Below are positions 34,913 to 46,450 of a DNA stretch of 64,000 nucleotides, one piece after another. Below the pieces are notes generated by a model that did no database searches, was not told the DNA's origin, and worked only from the letters and a program-made list of their open reading frames with translations. The position numbers and the translations under genes are program-made. Where the stretch lies: assembly GCA_009761415.1 (NCBI GenBank), contig QUOL01000003.1, positions 2,294,001-2,358,000 on the forward strand. The letters run 5' to 3'. Source of the DNA: Sarcomyxa edulis. Its lineage: Eukaryota; Basidiomycota; Agaricomycetes; Agaricales; Mycenaceae. Each line of letters starts with the position of its first letter. The first letter of the stretch is position 1.

Positions 34913-36835
34913 ATGTCTACTGATTTGCGATCCACCTTGCGTCAACTAGCAGATCTCATTTCTGAATCCGTGGACAAAATCGACGCTAGCTTTGCACAGA
35001 ACAATCTTCAATTTCCCTCTCTCGATGAACCGCTCAACCCCACCTCTTTATCCGAGGCTGCTGCTATGAGCCCAGATGTCATTGCAGCGAGCATGGTCAT
35101 CGTCGGAGCTTGCGCACAATTGAGTGCTTCTGTCAACATCCCGGCATTGACCCTATATGGTATCTTTGGAGGAGTTTGTAGTCTTTTTTGAAAATATCTT
35201 GACCCACATGCTGACCGCCTTTCTGCAGTTCAATCTAGCGTCATGCATGCGCGTGGCGTTGGAAAGTAACATCATCGAAATTCTACGCGAGAATCCTGAA
35301 GGTCTACACGTCACAGACATCGCTGCACTCAATGGAATGCACCCGAATAAAATCTGTACGTCTATGAACATTTTCGCGCGGACTGGCTGGTGGCTAACGT
35401 CATATACAGCGCGTGTTCTTCGTCTTCTGGCTACGCACCATGTGTTCATCGAAATCGCACCTGATACGTTCAGAAATAACAGGCTGTCCTCCATTATGGA
35501 TAGCACCAAAACTCTGGAGGACAAGTGAGCTCTTTTGTTATCATATGGATCAACCCTCTGTAACGACACCTATTCTAGACCGGAAGATAAACATGTCGGC
35601 ACTTCTGGTTTGGGTGCTGGTATCGAATTGACGTACGTATTATATCGAATTCTTGCAAGGGCATGAACCGCATTGCTGACCGCAAACAGTACGGACGAAG
35701 TCTTCAAGGCCTCTGCGTATATGACCGAGGTGCTGCTGGACCCTTCCAAAGGCCACTCTGATGCCTTTGAGGATTCCCCGATGAATGTAAGCTCTCGAAT
35801 TTCTCGAAACGAAGATATGTCTTAATCCCTCCCAGTACGCGTTTAAATATACAGGATCGTCATGGGATTGGTACGAGGAACCTGGCAACGAGCTGCGCCT
35901 CAAACGATTCACTGCTGCAATGCATGGCTCGACTAAAACCGAACATCCTGATGGTATCTTACACGGTGAGCAATCACTGCACCAGCATACGTCGACGTTT
36001 AATTTTACTCACCATTGCGTGATGGCAGGATTCAGATGGGGTGACTTACCTCCTAAATCCGTTGTTGTTGATGTCGGAGGTGGTCTAGGCCATGTCACGA
36101 TGAGAATCGCGCGTGAATATCCAGACCTGAGATATATCGTGCAAGATAGGGTTGCTATAATCGAGCAAGCAGAAGAGGTATGCCATCCTTCTTGCTTTGA
36201 GTTGCGGTCTATGCCCATGCTTTCTCGATAGCACTGGCAAAATACTCTACCTGCTGCTTTGGTCAGTGGCACGGTGAAGTTGCAAATCCAGGATTTCTTC
36301 TCTCCCCAACCCATCAAGGATGCCTCTGTCTTTTTCTGTCGCTCTATTCTCCATGACTACAGCAAAGCCAACGCTGTGAAGATTCTCAAGAATCTTCGTG
36401 ATGCCGCCACGGATAACACAAAGCTCATAATCATCGAGAGGGTACGTCTTGACAATATCTTCCACAAGTTGTTGTCGTCGCTGACATACCAAACACCAGA
36501 TTGTACAATATGCCTGCGAGACCAAAGACATCAATTTCGCCAAAGGAATAATCGGTGCAGGGCAGCCCACAGCTCCAAAACCTCTTCTCCCCAACTTCGG
36601 CAAGGCCAATGCGATTGCGTATCTCGCGGATGTTATGGTGAATAAAACAATCGTACAAACGCGTATCTTCTTACTGATACTCTTGTTTCCTTCCTAGCTA
36701 TACGTCGGATTCAACGGCGAAGAACGTACTTTGGGATCCTTCATCGACCTTACCAAGACGTCAGGGTGGAAGATAACTCACATTTTTAGAATTCCAGGTT
36801 CGGGCGCTGCTCAGATCGTAGCTGTTCCCGCATGA
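34913..36835 (+). CDS. SAM-dependent O-methyltransferase (COMT-like)
   Basis: The enzyme transfers a methyl group from S-adenosylmethionine to a hydroxyl of a small aromatic or polyketide-type molecule. The N-terminal helical dimerisation/winged-helix part reads LRSTLRQLADLISESVDKID, then FNLASCMRVALESNIIEIL and VTDIAALNGMHPNKI. SAM motif I is VVVDVGGGLGHVTMRIA. Further motifs are RYIVQDRVAIIEQAEE, LQIQDFFSPQPIKDASVFF, RSILHDYSKANAVKIL (the catalytic His lies in LHDY) and TKLIIIERIVQ. The C-terminus reads GWKITHIFRIPGSGAAQIVA. At least nine short introns are present. Length is about normal for fungal plant-type OMTs. No polyketide synthase or other backbone gene is nearby, so it does not belong to an evident biosynthetic cluster. 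The substrate is unknown. Confidence 0.9.
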
Positions 36836-37282
36836 TTGTTCAGATAGTGAACTCGTGAACATTATTGTTATGTAGGAGGTTTCTGATTGATGACATGTTC
36901 AACTGCGTTGGTCTTTCCGAGAAAGAGCTGTGTACCTTGCCATCAAATTTCTCACACAGCGCGATGCTACTGCCGAATTCACTTCAGAATTCACTGCTCG
37001 CATTGGTGAGTGAAACCGATACGTTCCAACATGTACAGTCACCCGAACAAAAATACCCAACTGAAGATCAAACGAATCGTCTTCATGTCATCAGGGACTA
37101 CCCCGATATCTAAACTCTTCTTCTTATGACTCTTTCGCCGGCACTGATGAACTTTGACATCGCATCTTCAAACTCTGTTGAACATCAGGCTTCAAGCCAC
37201 CATTCAATTGAATGCCGTATAATAACCAGAGTTGCTACCCATCCGGCCAGTCCTCCCTCACCGACCATTTCCCCTTCGTAGG
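36836..37282. other. Intergenic
   Basis: A short open frame at 36865-37113 has no recognisable features. It should hold the O-methyltransferase 3' UTR and the promoter of the small membrane protein. Confidence 0.4.
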
Positions 37283-37679
37283 ATGAACCATTGGCATTCG
37301 CCTCTCTTCGCTCTGCTCTTCCTCTTTGGAATCATACAAGTCCACGCTGGCGACGACACTGCAGAGAATTTCGCGCACTTCCCTGGACATCACACTCCAG
37401 TCTCGTCGGGTCACGGTGACGGAAAACCTACCACGACTGAAGTCATTCTAGCAGTGGTTTTCATCGGTAAGTCTGTTATTCGTGTCAGAGTCTTCAGACG
37501 CGTTTCTTACCTCGGAAAACGCGACGAAAGTCATCGCGATCCTCATAGTAGCTGCTTGGATCTACTTTCGTTATATAAGGAGTAATGGGCAAACAAGGGT
37601 CAAAAAGGCTCCTGAAGATGCATTGGATCGGGATGAGGATTATCGACTAGACGATCGTTCAGATGAGTGGCATGCGTGA
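37283..37679 (+). CDS. Small single-pass membrane protein
   Basis: Two exons (37283-37466 and 37531-37679) join across a 64-nt GTAAGT...AAAG intron. The N-terminus is a signal peptide (HSPLFALLFLFGIIQVHAGD). A short lumenal His/Gly/Thr-rich segment (FPGHHTPVSSGHGDGKP) follows. A transmembrane helix formed across the splice reads VILAVVFIVIAILIVAAWIY, with the basic stop-transfer RYIRSNGQTRVKK after it. The cytosolic tail is acidic (DRDEDYRLDDRSDEW). That topology, about 110 residues in all, suggests type I insertion in the secretory pathway or plasma membrane. I recognise no family. Confidence 0.65.
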
Positions 37680-37959
37680 CTGTCGCATCACGAGCGATAC
37701 CAAGGTGTGTAATTCAAGCCGATACAAGTCCACGACTTGATTTTGTGCATTCTAGTACTATCTGTTGAATTCGGAGATATTCTCGGGCACTTCCATATAC
37801 TTCCATGCTATCAGTCATCCTTGACGGTCTGGTACAATTGCCAAGAGGTGGTTGTCTATGTAGGAACGCGACGTTCTACATGCAACTTTTAGTCTACGCA
37901 TAAAAGTAAGAAATCATCCTTGGAAGAGAGTCGCAATGTCAGTGGGTATAGTCAGATAT

Positions 37960-40900
37960 TCAAGGGATGCGTCCATGAAGACGAGCATCTCTGCTACTGG
38001 CACCAATGGTAACGCCAATCACTCCACTCGGCTTCCTCCATCCTTGAGCCACGACGTCCCAGATGGATAGATCGTAACGCGAGAGGGTGAGTGTCACAGT
38101 AGTCGTGGCGCCGGGGTTGATTTCAACATTCGTGAAGCCTTTGAGAATAGCAGGAGGCTCTCCAGCGGACGCAGGCATGTTCAAGTAGAGTTGAGGGATC
38201 TTGGTCGTACGGTCAGTATTCTGAACTGCGATGAAAAAAAACTGAGCGCGTACCTCTCCACCGAACACGGAACCGGAGTTTTTGATATTGAAAGTCACTT
38301 TGTATGCGGGTCTGTGAAGCCTAGAAAACATATGACATCAGGACTTTCGATGTAGGAGGCAGTTCAGAGAAGAGGTTGTACCAAAGAGCCGTCGAGGAAC
38401 CCTCCGCAATGGGACTAGCTTTGCCAGCAGCCCAGGCGTTTTCGAGATTGGATTCTGCATTGGTTGGGCTGGGGATGGATGCAATGTGGAGATTAGAATA
38501 AGTGAAGTGGGTGTAGCTCAACCCGAAACCAAATTCGAATCGGGGAGTGATGTTTTTCTAGCAAGACATGGCATCAGTACGGATGTTTCAGGTCCGCGAT
38601 ACTTAGCTGAAAGACTCACAGCATCGAAATGTCGGTAGTCAATTTCGAGACTAAGGAACATTAATAAATCAGAAGCGGATAGAGGAGTGTAGACAAGTGC
38701 TCACCCTTCCGTATAATCGATGCTGAGGATATCGTCGGCGGTGCCACCAAGAACAAGTTGTGCTGAGTAGTCCTACATTTCACCCAGAGGCGTCAACAGG
38801 TATATCAGAACAACGATAAAAGCGCAAAGCTACCTCGGGCCGCTTCGCTATAGTGTAAGGCAAACGACCTAAGATTAGAAGACGCATATCAGTAGGAAGA
38901 CTCATCAAGAATTACAAAGCCACCAGACCTGAAGGATTCCAATCGCCATAAAGAACATCAGTGATGCTGTTACCACCTTCTTGACCTGCAATACCGGCCC
39001 ACAGGACCTATTTTCCGTCTGCTTAGCTGGACGTAGGTTAATCGATGATAAGTTGATCACGTACAGCGGTCACATTTGGATGCTCAATCCAAGGCTCTGT
39101 GATGAGCGGGCCAACACTATTGACTATCACGATAGTGTTGTTGTTTTGAGCAGCTACAGCTAGGACTAGCTGGTCCCCGCCATGCCAAGCCGTCAGGTTC
39201 TTTCGATCTCCCTCGTTACCATCGACGGTGATGTATCCTTCTCCAGAATCAGAGCTGATAAACACGAGAGCAGCCGTGTTTCGAATAGCCATGTTCCCAG
39301 CTCTGGGGAGGTCGAAATCGTTGAGCATCCATGATACGGTGGTTCGGTCTTGGCGGGCTCGACGTTGAATTGCTTCGAGGGGCTAGGATTGATGCTAGTG
39401 AGCGGTAGGTGTATTTGATTCAGGGTTTGTTGAACTCACCGTGACAAGGTATGTGAAGTTCGCCGTTCTGCAGAGTTTATATATAAGACCTCATGCGCGC
39501 AGATTTGAAAGTGAAAACATACCCGGATCCCCAACCCATTGCAAGGAAGCCATCACTTCCCCCCTTAATTTTTTTGAGCATTAGCTTACCACCCTTCCAA
39601 GTTATACGCATGAATGCAGGTACTCACCTGATCACTAAACTCATTCGGACCAATTCGTCCCGGCCCAGCATCGCTACCGATGAGCACAATATTCCTTGGC
39701 TTGTTCAAGGGCAAGGCTCCTCTGGTATTCTTCAATAAGACAGTGCCAGCTGCACCGATCTGTCGGACTACTTTGTAGTGATCGGCTTGGACGTCGACTA
39801 AAGTTGCCTAAGTCAACATTTTATGGTAGACAAGCATTGCATATACACACTTCGTTCGTTCGTGGCATCATCGTCCGGGCTGAACGCGTTGAAGTTCGTC
39901 TTCGGATACGAAGGCGCGTCCTGGCCGAGGAAGTACCACCCAGCGAGAATACGAGTGGCTGACAAGCACGTGAGTGTCAATCAAACAGACATAAGTATAA
40001 AGACTTTCAACCCACCCATATCGTCGAGGCGACTTAAGGGAATGGTACCATTTTGCACGTATGCGGTGAGGTTTCCGCCGAAACTGAAGCAAACGACATT
40101 AGTCCAGAATTAGTGTTGGGACGAAAACGATATCAACTCACTAAGAATCACCAGAATCGAAAGTGATATCGCCTTCAGTGGTAGGATGTATTAGAAACAA
40201 AAATCAAGACAAGATGAAAGGGTATATGATTACCAGGCATAGTCATCTGAAAAGCAACGGAAAGAAAACAGGTCAGCTCGGAACAAGTGTATATGGCAAG
40301 CTATGCTTACATCCAATCCTGCGATTGCACCGAGCGTCGATTCAGTTGCAGACCAATCGGACATGATGTCTAATCCAATCGATAGAAGCGAAAAAATCGT
40401 CATTTCTAGGCTCTGTAAAGCAAATGTTGCTGCCACTTACACCCCTGGAATCCAAATTCCCGTTTCATCATATCATTCAGAGTCTTGTTGTTCGAGCAAG
40501 CATAAGTGCCGTTAATCAGATCTACAACAGAACAATAAGTGAACCCAGGCAATACGAAGACGACAGAACGAGATCATACGCAACTATAACTGCACATGAT
40601 ACTCGCGACGCCAGCCATGACGCTCCTCAAGAAAGGATGAGCATAAATCTCATGTTCCGTTCTGTCGTCGACATTCGAGGACTCCATTGTTCGTTTGTGT
40701 TCTTGTTCGCTGTGGGCAGTACATGGAACAATTTAGTCAGAACGATCCAGATTGATATATGCCAAGAATCGTACTTGTTGATGTAATGCTTCGCACACGC
40801 TTGTCTGCAGCGCATTGTCAAACGAATCATCTAAGCAATGTCACAGGTGCACGTACATTCCTCCAGATTGCATTCCCAGAATTGTTTCGTACGCAGCTAG

Positions 40901-42387
40901 ATATCAACATGAGTCGGAACCCTTCAAATGAACGATGTTATGAGATGCTCACCCTCTCCTGCCAAGAAAGGATCCGCACCAAAACCTTAACACGAGTCAG
41001 CAAGACAGCACCATGTCAAATGAATACAAAAAATTACCTTCCCAGTTCCTACAGCGAATACATCAATCATTCACGATCGTACCTCTACAATAAAAATAAG
41101 TATACGTACCGTCCTCCATTTGCAACACGTCCAAGGTTCATCATAGGCCCTAAAGCCGTGTTAACACCTTTACCCATATGCTCGAGGCCCATGTAGAGTC
41201 CACGAAGACGAATGAGACCGCGATTCCAGCTGATCCCAGACACGGTTTTGAGTATTCATGTCACAGATGAGTGGCAAAGAGACTTCTTACGTTGACGCAG
41301 CAGTGACGCCTGCTGGGAACGCGGTAACGAAGTCAGTGTCTCGGACGCCAAGAGGGGAGTCCTACAAGTTGATATTTAACATCAGAAATGCTTCCATCAG
41401 AGTGTCAAGATAAATTTGAACATACTTCAAGGCATAACCCTGGCCATCCACGTCCATCGACAGGCTCCACTGGAGGAATGTTCCCAAGACAGCGACCAAG
41501 CGACCAACCCACACCCGTGGTCACATTTACCTTTTCCTCGAGGGTGAATCCAGCAACCTATACAGAAAGTATGAGATACATGGTCAGCCTCAAGCTTCAG
41601 CCTGATAGTCAATAAGAAGGTGGAATGACGTTCCAGCAGCGTCGACGTCATTGTCGAAGTGCGAAGATGCTCCCTGGCCAGAACTCAAATTTGAAACCAA
41701 AGGACTCAGAACCCCGGACCAAATGTAAAAAATCCCATAAGGCTTCAGGTCGCCGAAATGGCGTTGACCTCCCAGAGCAAAATTATTGAGGAGGGTACAC
41801 ACCTTCGCCTTTGCTTTGGCATGCGCGGCTGCCCATGCTGGGCCGAAATCAGGAACGATTCCAGGATCAGAGCCAACAGGAGGAGGATTGCTTGGGTCAG
41901 TGTTTGGAAATACTCCGGGGATGGCAGCTTGGGAAGGGGTAGGGAAGGGCGAGAAGCTAAAATGGGAGATAGGTAGTGTGCTTTGACCCGTAATAGTTGG
42001 AGGGAGGGTGGAAGCGGTGACCGTTGAGGTGATAGAGAAAAAAATTGAACTGGCGGAAATTTTACTAGCATTGAAAGAAGCAGACGTCGCTACCGAAGAA
42101 GCACTAATAACCGAGCTCGCGTTGGAGATGGAGAAGGATACAGAGACGCTTGTTGAAGTTGAAGCACTGACTGAGCTGCTCGCGCTCACGCTCGGTGGCA
42201 CTGAGGTCCCGACTGAGAGGGAGATAGTCGATGCAGACACTGGTAACGAGAACCAAAGTACTGAGGATATGCTAGCTGTTGTAGAAGAGGCCAACGTGGA
42301 CAGAGGGTCGGAAGGTCCAGAGATCAGAGACTCCTGGGCTACAACAAAGGGCAAAAGAGCCAGGGTGAAAAGCAGATGGACCCCCAT
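37960..42387 (-). CDS. Secreted GH3 beta-glucosidase with Ser/Thr-rich N-terminal linker
   Basis: GH3 beta-glucosidases release glucose from cellobiose and other beta-glucosides. The start (ATG complement 42385-42387) gives a signal peptide ([17 protein letters not shown]). About 100 residues of Ser/Thr/Val-rich sequence follow ([20 protein letters not shown]), then a Pro-rich hinge and [17 protein letters not shown], where the catalytic fold begins. Conserved blocks are [67 protein letters not shown] and the nucleophile Asp in GYVMSDW. The second domain has [16 protein letters not shown] and [16 protein letters not shown] (Glu/Asp-rich acid loop). The C-terminal fibronectin-III-like domain has [14 protein letters not shown] and ends near [15 protein letters not shown]. 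More than fifteen short introns are present. The long Ser/Thr linker may be heavily O-mannosylated. Exact exon borders at 39300-41300 were not all resolved. Confidence 0.92.
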
Positions 42388-42440
42388 GATGGTGGTTTGG
42401 AACAAAAGGATCCAGCGTGATGCATTGTAATAAAATGATA

Positions 42441-42448
42441 CTTATATA
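42441..42448 (-). promoter_or_regulatory. TATA-like box of the beta-glucosidase gene
   Basis: On the minus strand TATATAAG lies 54 bp upstream of the chosen ATG. That spacing is short but suits a highly expressed secreted enzyme gene. Confidence 0.4.
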
Positions 42449-42989
42449 GAAAAATAAGAAGAGGGAGCTTCGAAGCCGTGAGGCAGGGTGACGTCCAAGT
42501 CGGTTGATCGAAGAAGGTTCCTCACGAGGCCACGCGCCTGTGCTTTTCTTGATTTCCTCCTTGCTTTCCCCGCTCTCCGTCCTCATCTGAGCAGCCTTTC
42601 CACATGGTTTCCTGTGGTCTCAAAAACGAATCAGAAACTTGCCGACATGGTAAGGATCCGCATAAATATTCTCGATGACCAGCTGACTCTCTGCTGACCC
42701 TTCTGTGCATATCGAACAAATAGAATCGAATTCCATCGGTATTGTTACGGCAAATGATGAGCAAGAACGTTCGAAGTGCCGGACATTCCGGACGTATGTT
42801 GCGGTAAGAAGCTTCCTTGATGGCATAGTTCGTGGGTCAACGCGCCGACGGCCCCTTCCAGTCTCGAGCGTAGACTCAGCAGGTGCGGTCTGAGGCCTGG
42901 GGCCTGACGACCTGACGCGAGGATTTTATGCCTATAGATTCCCAAAGGATCTGATATCCACAACAGTGTCTATACTGACTGTCATACAG

Positions 42990-44220
42990 CTTTGGCTTGC
43001 TACCGTTATCAGCAACGCGGACTCTTTGGGGACCTCATTGGCGATGGTTCCAAGTCTCTCTCTGCGAATGCTCGTATATGGGGAAATATCGAGTCTATCT
43101 TGGTTACTCTCTCTGGATCAAAACTCCATCATCCATTTCCGGCAGGATTCGACGCGTTTTCTGTGCGGGCTTTGACCAGTGGACTCGATTTATCTTGAGA
43201 TCTGCATGTATAATCTCGCTCTTCCATATTGCTCTTCCTCAAAAGTTTCTCTGGTATTCCCGAGGCACTTCCGTCCAGCGCTTGCATAGTTGAATTTCGA
43301 CGTATTCCGATTGGCACCTCGTTCCGGAAAGCGGAAACCAGCTAGCGTTTCCTGCCTGCTTAGATTTGTGAGCATCTTTTCGATCAGAGTTTTATAATCA
43401 TTGTGTGCTATAGGCTGATGCGATTCGACGATCATGACGACAGTTCTCGAAATAACTGAGAAGCCACATACAAACCGGGTCCTCTTCGCAATTGGTTCAT
43501 GTTTCTATCTATACGAATGCTCGTATTTCAGGAGGTGGCAAGTCTATTGTGGCTGCTCTCTGTCCCATCACCTATCTTTCGCGGGATCCGGCACTTCTAT
43601 ACGGGCTCTGTTGTATTTCATTCTCGACTCTCCTAAGTTGTTGGCATTGCCCTCTGAGACCTTCCCCTTCGACCAAGTTTTCTAGTAATTCCGAGGCACT
43701 CCCGTCCAGGCGGATGTAGTTGGATCTTCAATTACCACCGACGGACTACTTCGTTCCAGCCGGAGTAAAGCAGCATGTCTGCTTCCAACAACTACTTCGC
43801 CAGACTCTTTGTCCTCCGAGACGATCGTGATAGCAGCCTCAAACCAACGAGGGACTACGCAGACAAAAGGACCTCTTCACAATACAAGTATCTATCTTGA
43901 CGAAAGCTCGTATTCGAGCAAACGCTGAATCTATCCTCTAACGACTACGACGGCTATCGCATATCTCTTGCAATTTCTGACGCGTCCTTCTCTTCATGTG
44001 GGCTCCACCAATCCCATGCGATTCCTTTGGACCATACGATGTCTTGCGCTACAAATTCTTCCTCCCTCAAAAAAGTTCTGGTATCCCCGAGGCACTCCCG
44101 CTCTATCTATGCCGATGTTCTCGTATCGCAACAGCTGAGCCCGTGCGTTCAGAGTTGGTACCACGTCTCGAACGAAGGAGACCATCTTACATAGCTACCT
44201 ATATCGTGTCGCTGGTACTA
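42990..44220. repeat. Decayed tandem repeat, about 0.4 kb unit, three copies
   Basis: Two landmarks recur in the same order. CGAATGCTCGTAT (or CGAAAGCTCGTAT) occurs near 43066, 43517 and 43902. CGAGGCACTYCCG occurs near 43261, 43691 and 44090. Spacing is about 390-450 bp. Sequence between landmarks is also similar but has many substitutions and indels, including a GGATYCGRCRC-type block and a TCTTCCTCAAAAARTT block. No unit keeps a long reading frame, so these may be remnants of a duplicated gene fragment or an old element. Confidence 0.55.
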
Positions 44221-44736
44221 CGACGGTGAGTTTCTTCTTGTCAGTCTTGCCAGCCCCGATGGGATCTGATGATCTCGACAACGAACAGTTATAGAGATAG
44301 CTTTCTCGATGGCCGCAGACACGCGTAGTGCCCTCGAATAGCTTCAAAACACCATCTTAGAGACCTCAGCATACTCAAATGTTGCGCTAGAAGAAGACAG
44401 GCCTGGCAGAGGGTCGATTTCACGGCCTAGCTCAAATTGGAATGAGAACGTACGGACGACACAGGAACATGGAACTCACAAGGAACCTATTTGAAATCGA
44501 TAGGCCAATTTCGCGCCGTTGCAGTGTTGTTTACCCTTAGGGTGTACAAACAACCTAAACAGACCAATTCTGGCGACATCCCAAAAGAGGATTTGCGTCC
44601 CACATTGGTTGCCTTGAGCGGAACGGAATGGCGGAACGGAGCAAAAACTGGTTTATCGATTCCTCTGGAGTATCGTCTCATTCCATCATCCCAACAACCA
44701 CACTTGAGTATACCATACGTACCAAAGTCCTCAGCA

Positions 44737-45817
44737 ATGGATTTCGGCCTTCAAGATGTTCACGTTTTAGTGACAGGTCCAACTCTACCCACTGTGTAGA
44801 CGAGTCACCATGATACTAATCAGATATGTTTGATCATTCGCTCTCAGGTGCAAGTGGAGGCATAGGTCTCGAAACTGCTCGCTTGTTTCTTGGTGAGTTC
44901 AGGTTATCTGAGATCCTGATGGGTATTCATCCAATTCATCTATTCCAGAGCAAGGTGCCAAGGTCACAGCCCACTACAACACGAAATCCGGTCCGATCCA
45001 ACCACTCATCTCAGAATTTGGCTCAGCCAAAGTACAGAGTATCCAAGCCGATCTTTCCAAAGAAGCAGACGTAGTCCACTTGTTTACTACCAGTGCTCAA
45101 AAACCTTTTGGACCGGTTCAAGTCATTGTCATAAACCACGCACACTTTCTCGATGTCTACGTTCCCGTCATTGATATGAGCCTCGAACAATGGAACACGA
45201 CTTTGAATGCCGATTTAACGTCTCCATTCCTTGTCGCCAGGGAATATCTGCGACAACTTGACCGTGCTTCAGATACGTTGAAGGAGAATGCATCGATCGT
45301 GTTCGTCGGGAGCACGTTCGGCAAATTCGGAGGACCGGGACATGCTGATTATGCTTCCTCGAAGAGTGGTAAGCTCTTTTCTACACTTTAGCCTGATTCC
45401 TATGTCCATTGATGCCGAATTATCTGGACAGCATTGATGTACGGATTGACTCTAACGCTCAAGAATGAAATAGTGAAGATCGCGCCTAAAGGTAGAGTCA
45501 ACTCTGTCGGTCCTGGATTGGTGAGAACAGCTATGGTGGAGGCTTCTCTCAAAAACCCAGATCTTCTCTATCGTGTCCTCGCGACGTGAGTTTCGGATTC
45601 CTCTTGAATACCCATGGAAGACTGATCCTACTACTGTACGTATAGGACCACACTTAGGAAATTGGCAGAGCCCTTGGATGTTGCCAGACAAATAGTCATC
45701 TTGTCTTCTGGAGTTCTTTCTGGTCATGTATCTGGTCAAGTCGTCATGATCGACGGAGGGATGGAAGGAATGGTAATGAATTCTCGAGAAGAGGTCGAAA
45801 CATCTCTAGCTACTTAG
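44737..45817 (+). CDS. Short-chain dehydrogenase/reductase
   Basis: This is a classical SDR of about 260 residues that oxidises or reduces a carbonyl/alcohol with NAD(P)(H). The start is at 44737 (MDFGLQDVHVLVTG). The glycine motif TG-ASGGIGLE is split by an intron after VLVTG. Asp and polar residues after the second strand (QADLSKEADV) fit cofactor binding. The usual NNAG is replaced by INHAH. The catalytic Ser is in IVFVGSTFGKFGGPG and the Tyr-Lys pair in YASSKS. Further on are GRVNSVGPGLVRTAMVEA and SGHVSGQVVMIDGGM. The product ends MNSREEVETSLAT. Five or so short introns interrupt it. The substrate is unknown; neighbours give no pathway. Confidence 0.9.
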
Positions 45818-46450
45818 ACCGGCATGGGATACGTTTCCCTGTATTTCTTGAGATTATCCCGGGAGTCCACGACGGACGCGATATTCTCGTTGCCCATGCA
45901 ACATGAAATTCCGAGCCACACACATAGGCTTAGACCGAACTCGAGCTTGAATCATGATTGCGATCGCAGGGTATCAACTTTCTAATTTGTGCAACGATCC
46001 CTCCTGAGAAGCGAAATGTGGGGGGAACAATCTCCATGATGAGGTTACTCATCATAGACGACGCGTTCGACCTGGCTTCGGAGATCATCAGTTCACGGTG
46101 TTCACAGTGGTGGTCAGGCCCTGCACCTTCGAAAAGTGTACAATGGGATTACGGTTCGAAGATTGAAACGATTATCGTTCAGCTTTTTTGGAACCGAAGG
46201 AGCCTACGTGGGATCTCATTCCTGCATCCTGACTAAAACTTCTCGTACAATGCAAACAGGAAGGTCTCGAGGTCTCTATCTGCCATAAATCTGAAGCCCG
46301 AGTGGCTGTGACGATAACGGGGGGCATCTTCGTAGCTCCCTTCCTTCTGCTACGTGAGTCGCTATCAAGAGTAAGTTTCATCGTTCAAATCCATACCCGA
46401 TATTTTTGGTTGCTTATAATTTATTTTTCGTACTCGGCTGATTTTACATT
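45818..46450. other. Convergent intergenic region
   Basis: It lies between the 3' ends of the dehydrogenase (plus) and the permease (minus). Short open frames here show no recognisable protein. Confidence 0.45.

Larger units (their letters stand above)
42388..44736. other. Gene-free stretch of 2.3 kb
   Basis: No intact gene is seen on either strand. The left end carries the promoter of the beta-glucosidase. From about 42990 to 44220 the sequence is a decayed tandem repeat (listed separately). The right end is the promoter of the short-chain dehydrogenase. Confidence 0.55.

Noticed and set aside
42008..42430. Long plus-strand open frame opposite the N-terminus of the beta-glucosidase.
   Set aside because: It is a by-product of the biased Ser/Thr codons of the linker on the other strand; its sequence is a low-complexity Glu/Ala/Leu run without a start context.
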